NCBI RefSeq assembly: GCF_902497745.1
Contig: NZ_CABVHJ010000023.1
Coordinates: 1 to 64,000, forward strand
From: Pseudomonas fluorescens
GTDB lineage: Bacteria > Pseudomonadota > Gammaproteobacteria > Pseudomonadales > Pseudomonadaceae
DNA length: 64,000 nt
Reading direction: 5' to 3'
In this document: piece by piece, positions 17,107 to 26,039 of the stretch
Layout of the letters: the number at the start of each line of letters is the position of its first letter
Position numbering within the stretch: position 1 is the stretch's first letter
Position numbers and translations under genes: made by a program
Notes under the pieces: model-generated
The model's database searches: none
Seen by the model: the letters and a program-made list of their open reading frames with translations, nothing else
Told to the model about the DNA's origin: nothing

Positions 17107-20100
17107 ATGGGTGTCATGGAGCAATATGTCGGCGCGTTCAATTTTATTTCGCCTGATGAGTATTCTGCGCTGAAGCGAACATTCAAGGCACTTTCCGGCT
17201 CTGCCGAATATGCAATGTTGGTAGCGCTTTACGAAAATGCCGGGCAGGCCACGCGTCTCACTGAAAAACTGCAAGTTGTAACACTCTTCCTGCAAAACCT
17301 TGAGCGCCTGTCACATCGCAACTCAGCGCCCGTGACGGCGTTGATCAATACAGTTGAAGATAAACTACGAGACTATGCCAGCCGTTTGGCCGGCACTGTC
17401 AACATGCTCAGTGATGTACCCAGCCCGGTACCCGCAATCATGCACTTTGTCTGGGTGGGCGGCAGTGAAGTCGGCAATATCCAGCGCGATTACATGAATA
17501 TCTGGCGCCAGGTGCTGGCTGCCGAAAATTACCAGTTCAATCTTTGGTACGACAGCGATGCATTGCTCGCTTTCGAAATGAATCGGGTTATATCCGAGAG
17601 TGCCAGAGTAGATGCGATGGAGTCGGGCGGCGACACGCTGACCAGCCCCGGTGAGCTGGCAAGGATGATTGAAGATCGTGCGCGTGTATTGAAGCGCGAA
17701 ATGTTTGAGTACCTGCAACTACCGCAATGGCAAGGCCACGCTGATCAGGCCCGGATCGATTTGATGGTGCGTGCCTACGGCAAGGACCGCGCAACGCTGG
17801 AAGCCTTTCGTCAACGCTGTTTGCAAAGCCATCAGCAAATGGCCGGCACCGATTTGCAGTTGCGCGATGTCGGACGGGAGTTTGCCGGGCACTTTTTACA
17901 GGATGTCTATCAACGCGAAGTGTCCATGCGCGGTAACTTTGCAGCAGCCAGCGATGTTGTGCGCTTGCAGGCCGAGTATCTGGAGGGCGGTCGTTACACT
18001 GACATGGATTACTTGCCGCCGCTGGCCGACAAACCGGGCGGAGTCGACATAAGCGGTTTCAGTGACGAGCAACGACTGGGCGTGTTGCAGCTTTTGCTCA
18101 ATCATGACGAAACCTTGATGCCGGGGCGCGACCGCCTGCGCTACACCGACCACACGGATACGTTGCCTGGCACCCATCTGGATGCACTGCTCGCCTTTGC
18201 CCGCAGCAAACCCGGCGTCGAGCAGATATTTGTCGCGCCGCGTGAAGTCCACAGCCCGCAAAACGGTCTGCGAATGGGCACGCAATTCAGCCGGGAGATG
18301 AACGCTTATCTGCTGGCACACCCGCAAAGCGAGATGACGCTCGCGGTCATGCAATTGATCCGTTTCAACTATGACTGCCTGCAAGCCGTTGAACAGTCGG
18401 CAATAGCATCGTCGGTAGACTGGTCACAGACGGAACGATTGCTTGATGTAATTGAAAACGTGATGAACGAAAAAATCGCGCAGGGGCAACTGACAAGCAC
18501 ACAGCAGGATTTTCTGGGTAAGTTGAGCGAGTCGATTTTAAGTTACTACCGCGATGGCATTCGCGTCGGAGCGCGCGGCACCATTGCGCTTACCGGCCCC
18601 GGAGCGGCAGTCACCGGATTGAAAAACCATGTCGAGACTCACCTGCTGCCGGACAACGAGGTCACGGTTCAGGAGCGCCTGCGCCTGGCGGAGGGTTACA
18701 ACGCCCAGACCGAAGAGGAGGCGATCTCCGGTTGGACCGTTAATGACGACGAGGCGCAATGGCTGGCCAAAGAGCAGGAAAAGTGGAAGGCCGGCAAACT
18801 CAAATCGCGGTATAGCGGCCAACTGGCGGATCTGCTTCAACCGCAACAGACACTTACGTTCAAACAAGGCTGGCCCGTGGTGGGCGGTAAACCGGTGCTG
18901 CTGACGTCGGTCCTGCAACAATTGATGGATGATCTGGGCGAACCCTTTGTGCGAGCCATGAGGGACAAGCTGAGCGGTGACATCAGCTTCACCAAAGCCT
19001 TTTCCATCGGTTTCGAAAATCGGCAGTTGATCCTGGCGCAACCTGTGCGCGCACTGCCCGTTTCCCAAGGCGCCGAATCATCGAGCAACCTCAACGAACT
19101 GTTCAGCCGCATTGCCCATGACTCTTTGCCACTTGAGCAGCTGAGCCCGTTGGTGCGCGTCATGCTCGGGGGCATTTTCGGTGCGACAAGTCTGGACGAC
19201 GTCAGCTTCACCGAGGTCTGGCAGACCGTGCGCGACCTCGCTGTCGAAACCGATGGCGACGGCACGTTCGCCCGTTATGACGCGGTCGAAAAAGCCGTCC
19301 GCCAGCGAATATCGCCCGGTTTCGAGAGCGGGCTGGCGCGTGGCGCGGCGGATGGCCTCCTGACGGCGCGCGAGCTCAAGGTGCAGGCACTGTTTGAGCC
19401 GCTGACTTTGCGGCAATGGGGCGAACGTATCGGCCAGATCAATCGCACGGCGCACGGTGAGTACCGTTCGCGGATTCTTCAGCGCAGTGCGCAGGTGCGC
19501 GAGATGTTCGTCGAGGCCGGCGCGACCTCGGCCCGGCAACTGTCGCAGGATTTGCTGATGCACACTGCCAGTGACCCTGGACGTCGGTGTTATCCGCTGG
19601 CGTTGCTGATGGGCGCAGCGGTGGCTGCCGGCGAATCAGCCGAACGGACGCTGGTGGGACATGTCGCCACAGCCAACGTCAACCACCAGGAACCGAGTTC
19701 ACAGGCATTGCTCAGTGCGTTGAACGAGCTACGAGCCTTGCCCGGCAGTGCCATCGGTGAATCCCGCGGCTTGCAGAGTCTGGACATGGTGATACAGACA
19801 CTGGAGGCGAAAACCGCGTCCACGGTCTTCTTGCTCGACACCGGTGATCACGCCTTGCTGGTGGCCAAAGTGCAGGCTGGAGACCAATTCGTCTACCGCT
19901 TCTATGATCCGAACTTTGCCATCTACGCGTTCGCCGAAGGCGCGCAGGTGAAGCTCGGCGTCGAGCGTTATCTGAGCGCAGGGGACAGCGCACTGGCCAG
20001 GCTTTACGGGCTGGGCGATATGGCCGCAGCGCGGTTCAACGTGATCGAGTTGAACACTGCGGCCATCGCCGCCCGCAAGCTATCGAGCGGTTTGCGCCTG

Positions 20101-23100
20101 GACAGTTTTTTGCGCATACCTTCGAGTGATTCAGGCCGTGTCCCTGTCTGGGCAAAACAAGCCGTGGCGCGCCAGCGTTCGCTCAGCGAAAACTCGCGGA
20201 TGGGCGCCAGTCTGGCGCAAATGGATGCGCGCTATTGGGCACAGGAGTTTGCTCAGGCCACGCAGCAGTTGCGCAGTGAACATTCGCTCGGGCGGGAATA
20301 TCTGCCTTTGCTGGAAACGCTCAAACCGCAGGCGGACGGTGGCTTTTCGGTGACGCTGGTCGATGCGCAGAATCGCCATCCAGCGCGCACCGTCAACACA
20401 GCCGACCCGCGCTTCACTCAGCTCAAACAGCATCTGCAACAGAGTGTGAAGGCAGGCAACCCTGGTGGTCCGGCGGAGGCGGATGGCGGCAGTCGCTTGA
20501 GTTTTGCCTTTGCGATCCAGGCGCTGATCAGCGAAATGCGTCATCGCGAATACCAGGCCGGTGATCAGCTGCCAAGCTTGTCGATCGCGCTGCAAGTGCA
20601 GGTGTACGTCAGCTATGCGCAGTTGGGTTTTGGCGTGGTCAGCGATACCGCACAGATGATCAACCTGGTGCGGCAAGCGCTGGCCAGTGAACAGGCGCTG
20701 CTCTTGCGCCAGTCGACGTTGCCTGGCCGCGTGCTCGGTCGCGCGGCAACCGGGGTTGGTTTTGCGTTTTCGCTGGTCAATATCGGCTTCGATATTTACA
20801 ACCTTTCACTGGCGGACAATCACGAGCAGCGCTCGCGCTTCTCTACGTCCCTGGCGTTCAACACAGTGGCGTTGGGATTGGACATTGCCGCATTGGCATT
20901 AGGCGGAACAGTAGGGGCTGCCGCCGCTTTTCTGTCGGTGCCGTTGCTCGGCATCGGCATCGGCGCCACTGCCATCGCCAGCAATCTGGGGCAGATTGCC
21001 GATAAGGCAACGGCGGTTGGCAATCACCTGCGTGCCATCCACAATGCCTACCAACCGGGCGCCTTCACTGTTGAAGAGGGGGTGTTGCAGTTCCCGCCGG
21101 AAGCCGTCATCACCCACCTGGATCTGCAGGACCGGCAGGTACGCTATGACAGTCAGCGATTTTATCCGTGGGGCGGCGGTGCACTGGAATTGCCGCAATA
21201 CAACGACGATCCCAGGCAGATACACCGTTCCCTCAATATTCGGCACGCGTTCGGTCTCCCCGAGAGTGCAGCGCTGAACATTCACAGGGCTGCTGCGCCT
21301 CATACCGTGGTGCTGCCGTGTACGCCGCTCTGCTATTACGGGTACGAATATCAACTGGGAGGCGCGGGCTACGTCTACGAGCCACTGCCGGGAGAGCAGG
21401 GCGAGCCTCGCGACGCCAGTGAAATACCTGGGCCAGACTGGTACTCGTTGTTCAATACATTCACGGCGTTGGTCGATACGCTGAAGAACCATCTGGATCA
21501 GCGCATCCACACTCGCTATCCGCAATTGCGCAACAGTGTGGCGGACAAGCTGGAATACGACGAGCAGGGCAAACGGCGCTTTTATCTGCACAGTACGCCG
21601 TCGCTCAAGCACATCCTCTACAAACTGCATCCGGTCTATAAACCGACAACGATCAGCGTGGTGCTGGACGAGCAGGTGCGCCAACTGGCGGTGCCGACCT
21701 TGCCGATGGGGTGCCAGCAAAAGCTGTCCTACGAAATCAGCGCCGCGTCAGACCGCTGCCAGCTACGTCTGACGCCGGGATTGAAAACGGTGAAATTCAG
21801 TGGCACGACCCAATGGCTGGTGCATGCCCCTTGGGCCAGCATCGAGCAGGTCAGCTTCGATGACGTAGCCACGATGGATGACGGCGCCCCACAAACGTAC
21901 CTGGCGGGGCGTCAACTGACGGTCGACGGTATCGTGCTGTCGGCGTTCGATGGGCTGATCGAGTTGGCCGGGGGAGAGTTGTTTCAACTGGACTGGCAAC
22001 GCAATGCGCTGCACCTGGTTTCCATCACCCTGGGCGATGATAAAAACAATCCGAGTGATGTTCTTGCCCACCTGCGCAGGCGAGACGATGAGATGCGCCT
22101 AGGCACGGGATACGTCACGCTTCAACGGTTCAAGGTTCCGCTCAATCCGGCCAGCCTCGATGTTCGCACGACAGCCTTTTACGATGTCGCTCAAAAACGC
22201 TTGTTGTATGCGCGCGATCTGCCGGGCGGAGTCAATGAGGGCCTGATGCTCGGCGCTGCCAGCACGACTCATGCGTGGTTTTATCATCCCGACCATGCCA
22301 CGGTCTGGCGCGTCGATGTGATCACTGGCTCGGTCGTCCATCGTTATCGGTTACTGAGCCTGGAGTCCGGTACGAAAATCACTACATTCGGTCAACTGGC
22401 CGACGGCACGCTGCGAGTCTCGCAGCAGTTGGTAGAACAAAAAACCGTGAAAGTGCGCACGACGCTGGAGTTTCATCTGACCGACCGCGAAGTGGTCCTG
22501 ACGGACATCCACATGTGGTCGCCCGGTCTGGAAAGTTCTTTCCTCAAGCCCGAAGAGGGAACGCGAATCGCGTTTTTCCGCCATCGCCAGAAAAAGCCTC
22601 GTCCCTATGCGGACGAGACACCCGGCATGGCTTCGTCCATCAGCACCTGGACCTACGCACCGTACATTCACGCCCGTGCCTGGTCCTTCGATCAATTGCT
22701 TGAGCGGGCATGGATTGCCGCGCATCACGACAGGTACTTCCGGGCTGGCGCCGACAGTGACGCAGATATAGTGATGTTGATGCCTCGATCCGCTGATCCC
22801 GCCGCTGCGCTGCTGTTTTACAGCCAGCAAAACCAAATGCTCAGCCATGGCTTCGAACTGCGCGACAACGTCTTATGGCACAAGGCGCTGGCGAAAAATG
22901 TAATCGAGGTGACCCGTATGGGTGAAAGCTTCCTGGCCACTCAAAACGACGGACGACTGTTCGAAATCGACCTCGGTGCCAAGGACGACAACTGGCTGTC
23001 CGCGCTTGATAGAAATGTGCTGAAGTTTGTCGGCCTCGGCCGGCATTGGCTGCAACAACATCCGGATTGGCTGGCGGCATTGCCGGCGCTTGCCAAGGAA

Positions 23101-24267
23101 TACAGCAGCGCCGCGTTTGCGATCATCGGCCTGCGTGCCCAACCGGGTCAGACGTTTCTGGCTGCGTGGTGCATTGACGAAAAGCTCGTGCTGATGGACG
23201 CAACGGCTAACCGCGAGCTTGCTTTATTGGGGCTGACACCTGATCGGCAGGCCGTTTGGTTGCTTGATGCGAGCGCCGGGCAGCTTTGGCGCCAGACGCT
23301 GGTTAGCGTCGATACGATGCGGACGGCGTTTGGTAACGGCAGCGTGTTGCTGCATCGCGAAGCCTTGCCCCAAGCCGAACAGGTATGGTCGTCGTGGGCA
23401 TTCAGCGAAGTGCTGCCGCACGCAGACGGCCTGCTCGGGCGTACCCGAGAAGGTGTGACGCTGCTACTGCGGGATCAGCAACCGGCACGGATTATCAGCA
23501 TGGAAAACCGATGGTCACAGGCTCCTGGTCAGACGCCAGGGCAACTGCAGGAACGTTTGAAACGGCGGCTGGAAGGGCAATCCCATGCCGCGTTTCTACC
23601 CATTGAAAACACCGGCAATCGTTACCAGTACTACGTTCCGACGCTCGATCGGCTGTTCGAGGTGTCCGCACGGGACGATGGACAATGGGCGACGTTCCTC
23701 GGTACGCGTGATGCGGCCAATCCGCTGCTGTTCGACCCCATTGACGAATTGCTCTTCAGTGCCGGAACGGTCGATGGCGTTTGGTTGCCGGGTAGCTATG
23801 CGCATCGTGACGAGGAAGTCATGGCGCTGGAATTGACTGATGATCTGACCGACGTGCAGCCATTGCTTGCCGACGGCGTTGAACGGTTGATTCTGACCTT
23901 CGGTTCGCGCACAGAAGGTTATCGGATATCGGCCGAAACCTGGCAGCGTCTGGATTGCATTGTTGTAGATGTGCGACGTCCATCCGAGGGGCAGGTGCCG
24001 GAACCTGGCTTGCTGGTGCTGGACGTGGCAGAGGGCGGGCATTTGCTGATGTCGCAGGTCGCGGGCCACCTGGTGCTGGCCGACCCGGACAATGGCCACA
24101 GTCTGATCGTGCGCGGCGTCGAGGAGCAGGGTGAATGCGAACTGGCTGTCAAAATGGCTGGCCGTCAGTACCTGTTCGCACTCGAGCAGTGGTTGCAGGC
24201 TTTTGCGGCTGTGCAGGACGGTGAAGGCATTGCCAGCCTGGCGATGGTGGCTGAACATTTGCCCTGA
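17107..24267 (+). CDS. Very large toxin: TcdB-type glycosyltransferase, putative Cys protease, TcdA/TcdB-like pore region
   Basis: 2386 residues. Residues ~1-105 are helical, like the membrane-binding bundle of large clostridial toxins. Residues ~110-480 are a glycosyltransferase: HFVWVGG with Trp116, LWYDSDALL, and D283/R286 plus the DMD motif D299/D301. These four acidic/basic positions have exactly the spacing of TcdB D270/R273/D286/D288. Residues ~820-960 have a candidate papain-like triad Cys828, His915 (GDHALLV), Asp934 (FYDPNFAIYAF). Residues ~1205-1300 are strongly hydrophobic, with GFDIYNLSLADN and a Gly/Ala-rich helix pair, as in TcdA/TcdB pore domains. The last ~1000 residues are beta-rich without CROP repeats. 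There is no signal peptide and no holin nearby. AAGGA lies nine bases before the ATG. A host GTPase target is likely by family but unproven. Confidence 0.85.
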   Translation: MGVMEQYVGAFNFISPDEYSALKRTFKALSGSAEYAMLVALYENAGQATRLTEKLQVVTLFLQNLERLSHRNSAPVTALINTVEDKLRDYASRLAGTVNMLSDVPSPVPAIMHFVWVGGSEVGNIQRDYMNIWRQVLAAENYQFNLWYDSDALLAFEMNRVISESARVDAMESGGDTLTSPGELARMIEDRARVLKREMFEYLQLPQWQGHADQARIDLMVRAYGKDRATLEAFRQRCLQSHQQMAGTDLQLRDVGREFAGHFLQDVYQREVSMRGNFAAASDVVRLQAEYLEGGRYTDMDYLPPLADKPGGVDISGFSDEQRLGVLQLLLNHDETLMPGRDRLRYTDHTDTLPGTHLDALLAFARSKPGVEQIFVAPREVHSPQNGLRMGTQFSREMNAYLLAHPQSEMTLAVMQLIRFNYDCLQAVEQSAIASSVDWSQTERLLDVIENVMNEKIAQGQLTSTQQDFLGKLSESILSYYRDGIRVGARGTIALTGPGAAVTGLKNHVETHLLPDNEVTVQERLRLAEGYNAQTEEEAISGWTVNDDEAQWLAKEQEKWKAGKLKSRYSGQLADLLQPQQTLTFKQGWPVVGGKPVLLTSVLQQLMDDLGEPFVRAMRDKLSGDISFTKAFSIGFENRQLILAQPVRALPVSQGAESSSNLNELFSRIAHDSLPLEQLSPLVRVMLGGIFGATSLDDVSFTEVWQTVRDLAVETDGDGTFARYDAVEKAVRQRISPGFESGLARGAADGLLTARELKVQALFEPLTLRQWGERIGQINRTAHGEYRSRILQRSAQVREMFVEAGATSARQLSQDLLMHTASDPGRRCYPLALLMGAAVAAGESAERTLVGHVATANVNHQEPSSQALLSALNELRALPGSAIGESRGLQSLDMVIQTLEAKTASTVFLLDTGDHALLVAKVQAGDQFVYRFYDPNFAIYAFAEGAQVKLGVERYLSAGDSALARLYGLGDMAAARFNVIELNTAAIAARKLSSGLRLDSFLRIPSSDSGRVPVWAKQAVARQRSLSENSRMGASLAQMDARYWAQEFAQATQQLRSEHSLGREYLPLLETLKPQADGGFSVTLVDAQNRHPARTVNTADPRFTQLKQHLQQSVKAGNPGGPAEADGGSRLSFAFAIQALISEMRHREYQAGDQLPSLSIALQVQVYVSYAQLGFGVVSDTAQMINLVRQALASEQALLLRQSTLPGRVLGRAATGVGFAFSLVNIGFDIYNLSLADNHEQRSRFSTSLAFNTVALGLDIAALALGGTVGAAAAFLSVPLLGIGIGATAIASNLGQIADKATAVGNHLRAIHNAYQPGAFTVEEGVLQFPPEAVITHLDLQDRQVRYDSQRFYPWGGGALELPQYNDDPRQIHRSLNIRHAFGLPESAALNIHRAAAPHTVVLPCTPLCYYGYEYQLGGAGYVYEPLPGEQGEPRDASEIPGPDWYSLFNTFTALVDTLKNHLDQRIHTRYPQLRNSVADKLEYDEQGKRRFYLHSTPSLKHILYKLHPVYKPTTISVVLDEQVRQLAVPTLPMGCQQKLSYEISAASDRCQLRLTPGLKTVKFSGTTQWLVHAPWASIEQVSFDDVATMDDGAPQTYLAGRQLTVDGIVLSAFDGLIELAGGELFQLDWQRNALHLVSITLGDDKNNPSDVLAHLRRRDDEMRLGTGYVTLQRFKVPLNPASLDVRTTAFYDVAQKRLLYARDLPGGVNEGLMLGAASTTHAWFYHPDHATVWRVDVITGSVVHRYRLLSLESGTKITTFGQLADGTLRVSQQLVEQKTVKVRTTLEFHLTDREVVLTDIHMWSPGLESSFLKPEEGTRIAFFRHRQKKPRPYADETPGMASSISTWTYAPYIHARAWSFDQLLERAWIAAHHDRYFRAGADSDADIVMLMPRSADPAAALLFYSQQNQMLSHGFELRDNVLWHKALAKNVIEVTRMGESFLATQNDGRLFEIDLGAKDDNWLSALDRNVLKFVGLGRHWLQQHPDWLAALPALAKEYSSAAFAIIGLRAQPGQTFLAAWCIDEKLVLMDATANRELALLGLTPDRQAVWLLDASAGQLWRQTLVSVDTMRTAFGNGSVLLHREALPQAEQVWSSWAFSEVLPHADGLLGRTREGVTLLLRDQQPARIISMENRWSQAPGQTPGQLQERLKRRLEGQSHAAFLPIENTGNRYQYYVPTLDRLFEVSARDDGQWATFLGTRDAANPLLFDPIDELLFSAGTVDGVWLPGSYAHRDEEVMALELTDDLTDVQPLLADGVERLILTFGSRTEGYRISAETWQRLDCIVVDVRRPSEGQVPEPGLLVLDVAEGGHLLMSQVAGHLVLADPDNGHSLIVRGVEEQGECELAVKMAGRQYLFALEQWLQAFAAVQDGEGIASLAMVAEHLP

Positions 24268-24289
24268 GCGATAAATTCACCTGAACAGT

Positions 24290-24328
24290 AAAACGCCGCG
24301 AACATTGTCGTTCGCGGCGTTTTGTTTT
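24290..24328 (+). terminator. Strong terminator after the toxin gene
   Basis: AAACGCCGCGAA and TTCGCGGCGTTT form a 12-base stem with an eight-base loop followed by TTGTTTT. It lies 23 bases past the toxin stop and may also serve the marC transcript arriving from the right. Confidence 0.92.
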
Positions 24329-24352
24329 GGCGGGTACTCCGAGGTCGGGGGC

Positions 24353-24955
24353 TCAAGGCACCAAATAACCTTTGACCCCGGTAAAAATGATCTGCGCCGC
24401 CAGTGCGCAGACAAACAGACCCATCAAACGACTGACGATCTGCAACCCCTGATCCCCCAGAATCCGTTCGATGCGGTTCGACAGATACAGCACCACGCCC
24501 ACCGTGAAACTGGCTAGCGCAATACTCATGATCGCAGTGAGCTTATCGTCCCAGTGCGGCTGGCTGACACCCATCACCAGCAGGGCGCCGATGGTGCCTG
24601 GGCCGACGGTCAGCGGAATGGTCAGCGGCACGATGGTCACGTCCTGCTGCACGTTGTCGGCCTGCACCGCCGGTTTGCCCTGCGCCATGCCCAGCGCCGA
24701 AATGAACAGTACGCTGCCGGCACCGATGCGGAACGCATCCACGGTAATGCCGAACACATCGAAAATCACCCGCCCGAACAAATACAGCAAGACGCTGGAG
24801 ACCAGCGTCGCCACCGCGACTTTCCAGGCCAGCCGCCGTTGCTCCTTGCGCGAGTAGCCACGGGTCAGGCTGATAAAGCAGGACAACACGAAGAACGGGC
24901 TGTAGAGCACCAGCATCTTCAGGTAAACGCTGAACAACACGTGGAGCATGGTCAT
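24353..24955 (-). CDS. MarC family membrane protein (NAAT)
   Basis: 200-residue inner-membrane protein with six predicted helices. TIVPLTIPLTVGPGTIGALL is the conserved MarC segment, and the N-terminal segment ending SPFFVLSCFISLT is also typical. Despite the family name, no role in multiple antibiotic resistance is established and the substrate is unknown. It is convergent with the toxin gene and divergent from the three-paralogue cluster, and is probably a resident gene beside an inserted block. Confidence 0.9.
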   Translation of the reverse strand: MTMLHVLFSVYLKMLVLYSPFFVLSCFISLTRGYSRKEQRRLAWKVAVATLVSSVLLYLFGRVIFDVFGITVDAFRIGAGSVLFISALGMAQGKPAVQADNVQQDVTIVPLTIPLTVGPGTIGALLVMGVSQPHWDDKLTAIMSIALASFTVGVVLYLSNRIERILGDQGLQIVSRLMGLFVCALAAQIIFTGVKGYLVP

Positions 24956-25018
24956 GTCTCGCAGGGAAGGAGAATGGGGATGGAGTCTATCAGCGCTTTA
25001 CGGGGTTGGGGTATCGAC

Positions 25019-25147
25019 TTTTAGAGCGTTGCTTGTTACTGGTTTAGTTGTTTTTTAGTTGCGTCTTTGATTGGTTTGGTAATTGGTGTTACATGTTTTT
25101 GTTTGTAGGGTTTTGGTGTTTTTGATTATTGTTGTTTTCGCAAGTTA
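25019..25147 (+). promoter_or_regulatory. T/G-rich, C-poor leader before the three-paralogue cluster
   Basis: About 130 bases that are unusually AT-rich for this genome, with the plus strand made almost only of T and G. No gene lies in it. It probably holds the promoter of the gene starting at 25184, but I cannot pick one confident -35/-10 pair. Such composition is typical of H-NS/MvaT-bound acquired DNA. Confidence 0.45.
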
Positions 25148-25183
25148 ATGAAGGCTTGCTTAAATGATGATAAGGAATTCAAA

Positions 25184-25984
25184 GTGAATAACCCGGTAAT
25201 GCAACAACTCTATGTCGCCAATTGCATTAGTGCTCTGCAGCAATATGAAATTGACGAAGTTCCAACTATTCAAGGTCGCGGTGTTGCCTTGAGCCTTAAC
25301 TCGGGTGACGCCGTGGAAGCGCCGACCAAGGCGGCAGTTGTTGGCGAGGGTCTTTTGGCATTTTCTGCTCACCTGACGGATGACAATCGGACCGACGCAC
25401 AAAATGCCTTTCTTTTCGCGACACTTGTAGCCAACAAGAAATTCCCGCTCGAAAGCCAGGGCTTGGAGTGGTATCTGCTGTTTCGCGAGGTCATGACCAA
25501 CTCAGGCTGGACGCCTGTCACCAAGTACTACAACGATCTGGAGGTTGCGGGCACCAGCGTACGTATGGATAAACTGGTCCTGGAAATTCTCGGCTCGGTG
25601 GTAGCCGGTCTTGCGGTGCCTGGTCCTGCAACTGCGCTGATGCTGAAGACAGCGGGCGACGCCATCGCCGCTCTGAAAAAACGTGACACCGCATTGACTC
25701 TGTATGAACGCAATCTGCTGAACCACGGCGTTGGTGGCATCACCGCTGGCGTCTGTACCGAAGTGAATGGCGAAGCCATCATGGCCGTCGGCGCTGTGCG
25801 TTTTCTGCGTCGCAATACTTCCACTAAAGTGATGTTTGTCGATGTGGATATTCGCAATGTGAAGTTGTACACCGGTGAAACGATCTTTGCCAAGAATACC
25901 GAAGTTGCTGATAAGACGCGCATGGCCATCAGGACTAAGCTGGGTCTGAACGTTGTATCGAAAATCGAAGAGTATGAAATCTGA
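25184..25984 (+). CDS. Uncharacterised protein, first of three related genes
   Basis: I do not recognise the family. The start is set at GTG 25184 because TAAGGA lies seven bases before it, while the upstream ATG at 25148 has no ribosome site; this gives 266 residues. No signal peptide is seen. A middle segment (residues ~126-150, VVAGLAVPGPATALMLKTAG) is mildly hydrophobic. The block AAVVGEGLLAF ... LVANKK ... LEWYLLFREVMTNSGW aligns with AAVVGGSVVAF ... DWFEYYRNVLKFIGW of the third gene and with LVANKK ... DWYGTYVSVLDDFW of the second. Composition is less GC-rich than neighbours. Confidence 0.75.
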   Translation: MNNPVMQQLYVANCISALQQYEIDEVPTIQGRGVALSLNSGDAVEAPTKAAVVGEGLLAFSAHLTDDNRTDAQNAFLFATLVANKKFPLESQGLEWYLLFREVMTNSGWTPVTKYYNDLEVAGTSVRMDKLVLEILGSVVAGLAVPGPATALMLKTAGDAIAALKKRDTALTLYERNLLNHGVGGITAGVCTEVNGEAIMAVGAVRFLRRNTSTKVMFVDVDIRNVKLYTGETIFAKNTEVADKTRMAIRTKLGLNVVSKIEEYEI

Positions 25985-25990
25985 TTGACA

Positions 25991-26026
25991 GAAGAAGGGC
26001 AGTCATGGCGACTGCCCTTCTTTATT
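25991..26026 (+). terminator. Hairpin with T-rich tail between the first and second paralogues
   Basis: GAAGGGCAGTC and GACTGCCCTTC form an 11-base stem (longer with A/T pairs) followed by TTTATT. The next gene's GGAGG site follows at once, so it may act as a partial terminator that sets the expression ratio of the first gene to the other two. Confidence 0.75.
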
Positions 26027-26039
26027 ACGGAGGCCTAAC

